Shown: piece by piece, positions 47,230 through 53,215 of the stretch
Layout of the letters: each line of letters begins with the position of its first letter
How positions within the stretch are numbered: the first letter of the stretch is position 1
NCBI GenBank assembly: GCA_015069205.1
Contig: SVIZ01000003.1
Location: forward strand, 186,001-250,000
Direction of reading: 5' to 3'
Origin: Oscillospiraceae bacterium
Lineage (GTDB): Bacteria; Bacillota; Clostridia; Saccharofermentanales; Saccharofermentanaceae
Length of the DNA: 64,000 bases
Program-made: the position numbers and the translations under genes
Notes under the pieces: model-generated
Told to the model about the DNA's origin: nothing
What the model saw: the letters and a program-made list of their open reading frames with translations, nothing else
Databases searched by the model: none

Positions 47230-47459
47230 GAAACAAAAAACGCCCCGAACTTAAATTCCTTTAAGTTCAGGACGAACATAACATGTCCGCGGTGCCACCT
47301 GATTTACTTCGCAAAACGCGAAATCTCTTTAAACCGGAATGCTGCTGGAGTTGTTATTCGTCAGTGGCCTCTTTCCGCTCTGCCTTTCAGCCCGGGGGCA
47401 AAGCTCTCTGAAGGCGACATACCACGACTACTGGGGTCTCCGTCATCGCATAATGCGTA
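47230..47459 (-). promoter_or_regulatory. T-box riboswitch leader of aspS-mtaB
   Basis: On the minus strand the T-box sequence AGGTGGCACCGCG (complement 47287-47299) is followed by the terminator hairpin CCTGAACTTAAA / TTTAAGTTCGGGG (complement about 47244-47272) and TTTTTT (complement 47236-47241), just before the aspS ribosome-binding site. Upstream lies a stem-I region of about 150 bases beginning near 47459. A GAC codon (Asp) occurs in CACTGACGAATAAC (complement about 47356-47369) at a plausible specifier position, but the exact loop needs folding. Uncharged tRNA would stabilise the antiterminator and switch expression on. Confidence 0.93.
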
Positions 47460-47489
47460 ATACTACATCATTTAAAAGGCGATTGTCAA
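47460..47489 (-). promoter_or_regulatory. Promoter for the aspS T-box transcript
   Basis: Minus-strand TTGACA (complement 47484-47489) and TAGTAT (complement 47460-47465) with an 18-base spacer, directly upstream of stem I. Confidence 0.7.
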
Positions 47490-47503
47490 TATAATAAACT
47501 TGA

Positions 47504-47532
47504 CAAAAACAAACCGGGATTGCTCCCGGTTT
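47504..47532 (-). terminator. Terminator of the Asp-rich lipoprotein gene
   Basis: On the minus strand AAACCGGGA pairs with TCCCGGTTT around a 4-base loop, followed by GTTTTT, 14 bases after the stop codon. Confidence 0.85.
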
Positions 47533-47545
47533 GAAAGGTTTATGT

Positions 47546-48382
47546 TTATTCAACCCACCTGTATATCCAGACGGTACTTGATTCACAGCCATAGAACGAA
47601 TAGCACATCAGGTCACCCTTTTCGTCGCCCGGGTCAAATACCCTGTAAACTTCAATGGATTCAACATATTCATTGCCGCATGTATCCATGGAACAATAAT
47701 TCGGGGCATTGTCATCAGTGGGCAGGAACTTTATTCCCGATGTGCCGAAAACTGTTTTCGTGGGATCGTACGGACCGTCGAAATACATGGCTGCCGTAGC
47801 TGTAAACAGATAATCAGCACCGTCGGACATCGACAGTGAAACATGATAAACATAAGTTACGCCCGGATCTATCCTTCCCGGCACTTCTGAACAAGTCGCG
47901 GTAAACTCACAGCTCTGGTCAGCGTGATAACCGTTATCAGGAAGAAAATCCGAGTATGAATGGATATATTCATCTGCACCGTATGTTGTCTGATAATCCG
48001 GGACGGCATTATGCGGCTCTGCCTTGATTATCTTAGTATCAACAAGTTCCCAGTAACCATTAGATGCTTCGGGTTCAGTTACGATTACTATATCTGTTTC
48101 CAATTCGGTTTCCATCTCGGCTTCAGTTTCTCTTCCCTTCTGGTTTGTATCGGAATCACCCCAGCCGCTGGAGTTTCTGTCGTCTCTATCATTATCATCA
48201 TCTTCGTCTTCATCTTCGTCATCGTCGTCATATTCATAACGGTCATCATCGTCATCATCATCGCGGTGACGTTTGCTGGTTCCGTTTGTGGTAAAGCCGC
48301 AGGAAGCAAACACACCCAATACCATTATCAGAGACATGAATAAAGCTAAGTTTTTAATTCTTTTACTAATCACTTTCAGCAC
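47546..48382 (-). CDS. Lipoprotein with an aspartate-rich tether
   Basis: The 278-residue protein has a signal peptide with lipobox FASC (Cys28) and then a strikingly acidic run at about 40-70 (DDDDDDDRYEYDDDDEDEDE), an Arg/Asp/Ser stretch, and a Glu/Thr-rich linker before a beta-rich domain (about 110-278) with two pairs of Cys residues. The acidic tether could bind calcium or cross the wall polymer layer; this is inference. Followed by its own terminator. Domain not recognised. Confidence 0.72.
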   Translation of the reverse strand: MLKVISKRIKNLALFMSLIMVLGVFASCGFTTNGTSKRHRDDDDDDDRYEYDDDDEDEDEDDDNDRDDRNSSGWGDSDTNQKGRETEAEMETELETDIVIVTEPEASNGYWELVDTKIIKAEPHNAVPDYQTTYGADEYIHSYSDFLPDNGYHADQSCEFTATCSEVPGRIDPGVTYVYHVSLSMSDGADYLFTATAAMYFDGPYDPTKTVFGTSGIKFLPTDDNAPNYCSMDTCGNEYVESIEVYRVFDPGDEKGDLMCYSFYGCESSTVWIYRWVE

Positions 48383-48525
48383 CTCCTATTACAGATTTAG
48401 AGAAACCAATAACCTACTATAAAAATAGTATAGTTTGAACAGAACCCTCAAACCAATAATCAAAAGGTGAATTTGCTGTAAGTATTTTATTAACGGATAC
48501 AGAATAGGATTTCTAAACCAAAGTT

Positions 48526-49050
48526 TCAGTAGACTCCACGGTCCAGCGCACGTTCTATTGCCTGCCTTGCATCAGAGTATCTCCTGCTTTCAGGATCCTG
48601 ACTGCCGCCTGCATTATATCCGCCTGACTGATGGACACCATCTGAAGTCTCAACTCTAATATAATAAGTTGAAGCATCCATGGCACCGTTATTCGTAAAT
48701 TCTTCCAGAATCGTCATGAAGTCTGCCTCTGTCAGACCATCTACCATACTCTTCCAGTTCTCTTCCGTCATCTCAGATTCGGTTACTTCATAGTTGTCTT
48801 CAGAAGGCAGTTCGCCTGCAAAGTAATCATAGTCCTTGCCGTCTTCCGACCAGATAGTATAATGCGTGACTTTAAGATCGTCGGTGATGACATACATTTC
48901 CACTTCCTGAATGTCTCCGCAATAGATCAGATATGTGACCTTCTTCACATCCAAAGGTTCCTTTTTGGACTGACCGAAGCAGCCGGCAAATGCGAGTACA
49001 CAAAGCACTGCAGCAAGAATTGATACAAATATCTTCTTGAGCTTTTCCAT
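48526..49050 (-). CDS. Small lipoprotein of unknown function
   Basis: The 174-residue protein has a lipobox AFAGC (Cys23) after MEKLKKIFVSILAAVLC. The mature domain begins with a beta-strand-rich region (VTYLIYCGDIQEVEMYVITD) and ends in a short basic/acidic segment. I choose the ATG at 49050, which has AAGGAAA upstream; a longer frame overlaps the small Cys-protein gene. It is downstream of rnr and the 77-residue protein gene with a 14-base gap and may be co-transcribed. No family recognised. The 143 bases after the next stop (48383-48525) show no clear structure. Confidence 0.72.
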   Translation of the reverse strand: MEKLKKIFVSILAAVLCVLAFAGCFGQSKKEPLDVKKVTYLIYCGDIQEVEMYVITDDLKVTHYTIWSEDGKDYDYFAGELPSEDNYEVTESEMTEENWKSMVDGLTEADFMTILEEFTNNGAMDASTYYIRVETSDGVHQSGGYNAGGSQDPESRRYSDARQAIERALDRGVY

Positions 49051-49064
49051 TACCGTTATTTCCT

Positions 49065-49298
49065 TCAACGCTGGTAATCGCATGAACTTCTTGTCGGACC
49101 GTCATCGCCTGACTCGTAATGTGCACGGAATTCCATATTGATATCCTTTATCTCGCGCTTACCTTCAATGTAGTCCTGATACATGTCAGCAAGACCTGCC
49201 ATGCAGCCGTCACATGAACCATCGATATAACCTATGGACTCTGCAACTATCTGCTCGCGCTCTTCCCTTGTCGTGTCTTTTATAAGTAAGCTTTTCAT
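49065..49298 (-). CDS. Conserved 77-residue CxxC small protein
   Basis: Starts MKSLLIKDTTREEREQIVAE, a sequence I recognise as the beginning of a small Clostridia protein family sometimes mislabelled as PurH. It has a CDGC motif (residues 29-32) and a second Cys near the end, suggesting metal binding or redox activity. Its ATG overlaps the rnr stop by four bases, so it is translated with RNase R. Role unknown; the PurH label should not be used. Confidence 0.8.
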   Translation of the reverse strand: MKSLLIKDTTREEREQIVAESIGYIDGSCDGCMAGLADMYQDYIEGKREIKDINMEFRAHYESGDDGPTRSSCDYQR

Positions 49299-51433
49299 CT
49301 TCTGCCTCTTCCTCCGCTTCTGCCGGATCTTCCTCCTGCTGACCTGGGCTTGCCTGCAAATCCGCCTGCGCCCGAACGGCCTGAGCCGCCTCTGGATGAA
49401 GTTACTCTGGGAGAACTGCCTCTTGAAGCGCCGCCTCTGCCGGATCTGCCCGAAGATGCACCGCCACGTCCGCTTCTTCCGCCCTTCTTAACCTTGTGAG
49501 GCTCTTTCACGCGGCCTTTGGACAAGTGCTTTTCCATCGGATCGCGCTCTTCTTCGAAGCCGTATTCAAATGAGAAATCAATCTTGTTTTCTTCAGTATC
49601 GACCTTCTCTACAACGATTGTCACAGGCATGCCGATCGAGAGGATCTTGCCGCCGTGCGCACCTATCGCCCTGTATGTCCTCTCATCGAAGAAATAGTGG
49701 TCACGCAAAGACCTGAAAGGAACGAATCCTTCGACCGTGTTTTCGAGCCTTACGAAGCATCCTGCATCGATGATAGAAGATATGACGCCGTCATAGTGCT
49801 CGCCGATCTTGTCAGCCATGTATTCGCAGATCTTGATGTCGTCAGAAGCGCGCTCTGCATCAACCGCATTGCGCTCCATGTCGGACGAATGCTCAGCCGC
49901 ATTGTCGACGAGTCCCGCGAAGTGGCTTCTTGAATTCTCGCCGTGCAGATAGCTCTTGATTATGCGGTGAATATAAAGGTCAGGATAACGTCTGATAGGC
50001 GATGTGAAATGGCAGTAGAACTTCGATGCCAGGCCGAAGTGACCCAGGCAGTCGGAGCAGTATCTTGCCTTCGCCATCGACCTTAAGAGGATCTCATCCA
50101 ATGCCGGAAGCGCCGTCTTGTCGCCGATGGTCCCCATGAACCGCTGGACATCCAAAGGCGATATCCTTCCGAAAAGCCTTCCCGACGCGCCGAAATATCT
50201 CGCGATATTAGAGAATCTCGCGATTTTGATCGGATCCGGATCCTCATGCACACGGTATACAAACGGATATTTGAGGTCGAAGAACTTCTTTGCGACAAAC
50301 TCGTTTGCGCAGATCATGAACGACTCGATAATGCCGTTCGTGAAGTTGATCGGGTAAGCCATGATGTCATTAACCGTACCGTCGTCATTCAGGATAACCT
50401 TTGTCTCAGGCATCTCGAAATTGATCGCGCCGCGCCTGTCTCTCATAGACTTCAAAATCTCTGCGAGCTCCTTCATCTGAATGAGCATCGGGATGATCTC
50501 GCCGTATTCTTCATCGTCTTCCGGCTGGGGATCAGTAAGGATCCTGAAGCACTCCTTGTAGCTCATTCTCCTGTCAGATCTGATAACGCTCTCATAAAGA
50601 TCACCGCCATAGATGCTGCCCTCGCGGTCAACCAGCATCTCAGCCGTCATGGCAAGTCTGTCTACATTGGGATTAAGGCTGCAAAGTCCGTTTGAGAGCT
50701 TCGGCGGAAGCATCGGGATAACACGGTCAACGAGATAAACTGACGTAGCTCTTGAGAAAGCTTCAGCATCCAGAGCCGTTCCTTCCCTGACATAATTTGA
50801 GACGTCAGCGATATGGACATAAAGCTTGAAGTTGCCGTTCCTTAGTTTCTCAATGGAAATGGCGTCATCAAGGTCTTTAGCATCTTCGCCGTCTATCGTG
50901 ATCGTCAAAAGGTCACGCTTATCGCGTCTTCCACCCGCAATCTCATTAACTATAAGTTCCGGATCGGGATTGACCGGCAGCGGTTCAACTTCTTCGAGCG
51001 CTTTCTCAGGGAATGTCTGTGACAGGCCGAACTGTCTTAAAACAGTCAGCATCCTGACATCGTTATTGCCGTAGTCACCAAGGACTTCTGTTATCGTTCC
51101 CCTGCAGTCGCCCCTGTCACAATTGGGGTTAAGCACTTCGCAAACGACGACCATGTTAAATGGCGCGCCGTTCAAGTGATTCTTATCGATCTCGATCGCG
51201 CCGTAATCCGTGCTTCTGAAGGAAGGATCGGGGATTACGACACCGCCCGTCGGAGTCTGTCTCAGGATACCTATTACCTGGTTCTTTACCTGCAACGGAC
51301 CTCTCGGCGCCTGGTCAGCCAACGTCTGCTGAAGCGCTGTCTGCTCTTCCTTTGCTTTGATTATTCTGTTTCTTCGTTTCTGGGCTGCGCTCATGTTCTC
51401 GGCAAAGCCCGCTCTTCTTTTTCTTTCTTCCAT
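49295..51433 (-). CDS. rnr: RNase R-family exoribonuclease with RGG-like tail
   Basis: A 3'-5' exoribonuclease of the RNase II/R family. The 712 residues carry cold-shock-like N-terminal parts (about 50-150), the RNB catalytic domain opening with TITIDGEDAKDLDDAIS (177-193, catalytic Asp residues) and containing HFTSPIRRYPDLYIHR, and an S1 domain (about 555-640). The last 65 residues are rich in Gly, Arg and Ser with many RGG/SGR units, a likely disordered RNA-binding tail. GAGGGA lies before the ATG at 51433; upstream in-frame ATGs lack such a site. In Firmicutes rnr is often near secG and smpB; secG is close by here. Confidence 0.93.
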   Translation of the reverse strand: MEERKRRAGFAENMSAAQKRRNRIIKAKEEQTALQQTLADQAPRGPLQVKNQVIGILRQTPTGGVVIPDPSFRSTDYGAIEIDKNHLNGAPFNMVVVCEVLNPNCDRGDCRGTITEVLGDYGNNDVRMLTVLRQFGLSQTFPEKALEEVEPLPVNPDPELIVNEIAGGRRDKRDLLTITIDGEDAKDLDDAISIEKLRNGNFKLYVHIADVSNYVREGTALDAEAFSRATSVYLVDRVIPMLPPKLSNGLCSLNPNVDRLAMTAEMLVDREGSIYGGDLYESVIRSDRRMSYKECFRILTDPQPEDDEEYGEIIPMLIQMKELAEILKSMRDRRGAINFEMPETKVILNDDGTVNDIMAYPINFTNGIIESFMICANEFVAKKFFDLKYPFVYRVHEDPDPIKIARFSNIARYFGASGRLFGRISPLDVQRFMGTIGDKTALPALDEILLRSMAKARYCSDCLGHFGLASKFYCHFTSPIRRYPDLYIHRIIKSYLHGENSRSHFAGLVDNAAEHSSDMERNAVDAERASDDIKICEYMADKIGEHYDGVISSIIDAGCFVRLENTVEGFVPFRSLRDHYFFDERTYRAIGAHGGKILSIGMPVTIVVEKVDTEENKIDFSFEYGFEEERDPMEKHLSKGRVKEPHKVKKGGRSGRGGASSGRSGRGGASRGSSPRVTSSRGGSGRSGAGGFAGKPRSAGGRSGRSGGRGRR

Positions 51434-51515
51434 ATCTGTCCCTCTATTCATTTTTCTATATCTTACTACAACAAGCTTCAACAGATAAGGCGGTGTAGAG
51501 GATCATAATGTTGCG

Positions 51516-51611
51516 TTTTCCGGATTTGTTTCCTAAAGCATCTATTTCAGGAAAAGATTTAGGAAAAAACTGGCAAAATTTCCTGTTTTCTTTCCTAAAA
51601 ACGGTAAATCA
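51516..51611. repeat. Left AGGAAA-rich flank of the nuclease gene
   Basis: Six AGGAAA/TTTCCT motifs lie between 51530 and 51617. TTTAGGAAAAAAC (51558-51570) and GTTTTCTTTCCTAAA (51585-51599) form an inverted repeat. TTTAGGAAAAAAC and TTTCCTGTTTT (51579-51589) recur in the same order in the right flank. The region 51482-51827 holds no clear gene and also contains four CCGACAAA/TTTGTCGG motifs next to the promoter. Confidence 0.65.
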
Positions 51612-51745
51612 GGAAAAGGCAAAAACAACACTCAGCCTGTGAGTGAGCCATCATTACTCAAGCCGGCGAAAAAAGCATTGATGATTAAAACATCCTCACC
51701 CAAGATAAAAACTTCACATCACCCATACGCACTTCTCAGTCAAAG

Positions 51746-51806
51746 CCGACAAAGTTTGCCTGATCTACCGGCATTTGTCGGTATTTGTCGGTTGAAAACC
51801 GACAAA
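51746..51806. promoter_or_regulatory. Cluster of CCGACAAA/TTTGTCGG operator-like motifs
   Basis: CCGACAAA at 51746-51753, TTTGTCGG at 51774-51781 and 51784-51791, and CCGACAAA at 51799-51806. The last two form a tight palindrome around the probable -35 box, so a repressor bound there would block transcription. Confidence 0.6.
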
Positions 51807-51821
51807 ACGAGAACTTATACT
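51792..51821 (+). promoter_or_regulatory. Probable promoter of the nuclease-like gene
   Basis: TTGAAA (51792-51797) and TATACT (51816-51821) with an 18-base spacer. The -10 is only six bases before the preferred ATG, which would give a leaderless or nearly leaderless mRNA; consistent with the lack of a ribosome-binding site. Confidence 0.5.
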
Positions 51822-51827
51822 CAAATC

Positions 51828-52640
51828 ATGGAATACACTAACAGATACATCCCTCGAGAGTATCTTGCTCTCAAGATAAACTACTGCAAAGAGCGGCTTA
51901 AAGAGTTCCCTGTAATTAAGCTGCACTCACATACACATAACGGCATTAAACAGCTTCAGGTTGTCATTGGATCCCATAAGTATTTGCTTAACTCACCAGC
52001 CGGTCAAAAGTACTATCAAATAAAACTTGAAAGGGATGCATTGGAAAACGATTTAAAAATCTACGAAATATATTGGAACAGCAACTTCAATTGCCCTCCG
52101 CCTCAAGAATGTAAGCCGCAAAAGATAATCCACTCCTTCTACACGAACAACTATGAGCGGGTCGTCTTGGACAAAGCTTTTTTCGACAGCCTTAAAAATG
52201 ATGCGAACACTAAGCACCCTAAATACAAAAACTATCTCTATAATGGAATTTATTACAGGTCAGCCGCAGAGCGTGATATCGCTGCCTATTATACTGAGAA
52301 TGGAATTCCTTTTAAGTACGAGCCGGAAATAATGCTGGCCGGACTGGTCAAACCGATCAACACGGATTTCGTTATCTACATAAAAGAATTAGATAACTGC
52401 AAATTCCATGAGCATCTTGGAATGAAAGAATCTGCTGATTATCTCAGGGATGTAAAGATCAAGTACAACAACTATGCCGGCGCAGGATTAGTACCAGAGC
52501 AGGATATTATCTTCACCCATGATAAAGAGGGCGTGCCTTTTGACATCAGGTACCTTGAGACCAAATTAAACAGCGCGGTATATGGGACGCTTATCTGCCA
52601 TGAGTTTGAGCCATATGCTGCTTATCCGTCACGAGTTTGA
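51828..52640 (+). CDS. PD-(D/E)XK nuclease-like protein
   Basis: A 270-residue protein from the ATG at 51828; the frame is open to 51639 but that stretch is regulatory-looking and has no ribosome-binding site either. The N-terminal half is helical and basic. The C-terminal half has YRSAAERDIAAYYTENGIPF, KYEPEI, NTDFVIYIKEL and FHEHLGMKESADY, which follow the PD-(D/E)XK pattern (E...D...ExL/H) of small restriction-like endonuclease domains seen in hypothetical proteins. Last residues fall in a 31-bp tandem repeat. It is the only gene here facing plus between minus-strand housekeeping genes and has AT-richer, repeat-flanked surroundings. DNA cleavage is inference. Confidence 0.6.
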   Translation: MEYTNRYIPREYLALKINYCKERLKEFPVIKLHSHTHNGIKQLQVVIGSHKYLLNSPAGQKYYQIKLERDALENDLKIYEIYWNSNFNCPPPQECKPQKIIHSFYTNNYERVVLDKAFFDSLKNDANTKHPKYKNYLYNGIYYRSAAERDIAAYYTENGIPFKYEPEIMLAGLVKPINTDFVIYIKELDNCKFHEHLGMKESADYLRDVKIKYNNYAGAGLVPEQDIIFTHDKEGVPFDIRYLETKLNSAVYGTLICHEFEPYAAYPSRV

Positions 52641-52690
52641 GACATAGTCTGCTTATCCGTCACGAGTTAAAGCCATAGGCTGCTTTGGGT
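52589..52690 (+). repeat. 31-bp tandem repeat across the 3' end of the nuclease gene
   Basis: Units start at 52599, 52630 and 52661 (CATGAGTTTGAGCCATA, CACGAGTTTGAGACATA, CACGAGTTAAAGCCATA), each followed by a GCTTATCCGT-like end, with a partial unit before the first. The gene's stop codon lies in the second unit. The period of 31 is not a multiple of three, so it is not a protein repeat. Confidence 0.8.
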
Positions 52691-52730
52691 TTTCCAGCTA
52701 TTTTCCCAAATATGCAAATCCAGAAAACGT

Positions 52731-52803
52731 TTTAGGAAAAAACGAGCTGTTTTTCCTATATCATTTCCTGTTTTAGCCAAAATAGAAAAAACACCGGAAA
52801 AGG
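52731..52803. repeat. Right AGGAAA-rich flank of the nuclease gene
   Basis: TTTAGGAAAAAAC (52731-52743) and TTTCCTGTTTT (52764-52774) repeat the left flank in the same order. The end ACACCGGAAAAGG, read in reverse complement, resembles the left-end TTTTCCGGATTTG near 51516. The rest of 52641-52911 carries the secG terminator and nothing else I recognise. Confidence 0.6.
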
Positions 52804-52860
52804 TCGAGATCATGCGCGCCGTATCGTCAATACAAAAAAACAATCCGCCACCGCCACACA

Positions 52861-52891
52861 AAAAAGGCCGCCTCGTGAAAGAGACGGCCTT
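52861..52891 (-). terminator. Terminator after secG
   Basis: On the minus strand AAGGCCGTCTC pairs with GAGGCGGCCTT around a 6-base loop and is followed by TTTT. Confidence 0.85.
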
Positions 52892-52911
52892 CGGTATAAC
52901 TTAAGCTCTTA

Positions 52912-53163
52912 TTACCAAGCCTTGGCGATTGAGAGATAAAGAACAACTGAAACGATTGCGAAGAGAACGCAACAGATTACTGTCCATGTCTTGAGCTGCT
53001 CTTCCAATGTTCTGCCCTTTGCCTTGTTGTAGTATGAGTCGGAAGAACCGCCTGCAACTACACCGATACCTCTGTCATTACCTTCCTGGACGAGGAAGAG
53101 AATGATGATGGCAATTGCCAAGATTATATCTACAACACTAAGAACGATATTCAATACTGTCAT
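52912..53163 (-). CDS. secG: Preprotein translocase subunit SecG
   Basis: The 83-residue protein has two membrane spans (about 4-25 and 58-79) joined by a Gly/Ser-rich loop, with the family motif LFLVQEGNDRGIGVVAGGSSDSYY. It is the small accessory subunit of the SecYEG channel. GGGAGG lies before the ATG. Its usual neighbour rnr is about 1.5 kb away, apparently separated by the inserted nuclease-like gene and its repeats. Confidence 0.93.
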   Translation of the reverse strand: MTVLNIVLSVVDIILAIAIIILFLVQEGNDRGIGVVAGGSSDSYYNKAKGRTLEEQLKTWTVICCVLFAIVSVVLYLSIAKAW

Positions 53164-53215
53164 CTGTTCTGTGCCTCCCTTTACTGATTAGCCTATGAAT
53201 AATAACACATGGCTA

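Noticed and set aside
49065..49298. PurH (AICAR transformylase) fragment
   Set aside because: Only the commonly copied label suggests it; 77 residues with CxxC share nothing with PurH catalytic domains.
51639..51827. N-terminal extension of the nuclease-like protein from GTG at 51639
   Set aside because: The stretch holds operator-like palindromes and a promoter, and no ribosome-binding site precedes it. Not fully excluded.
52589..52690. CRISPR array
   Set aside because: The 31-bp units are contiguous with no unique spacers and there are no cas genes.
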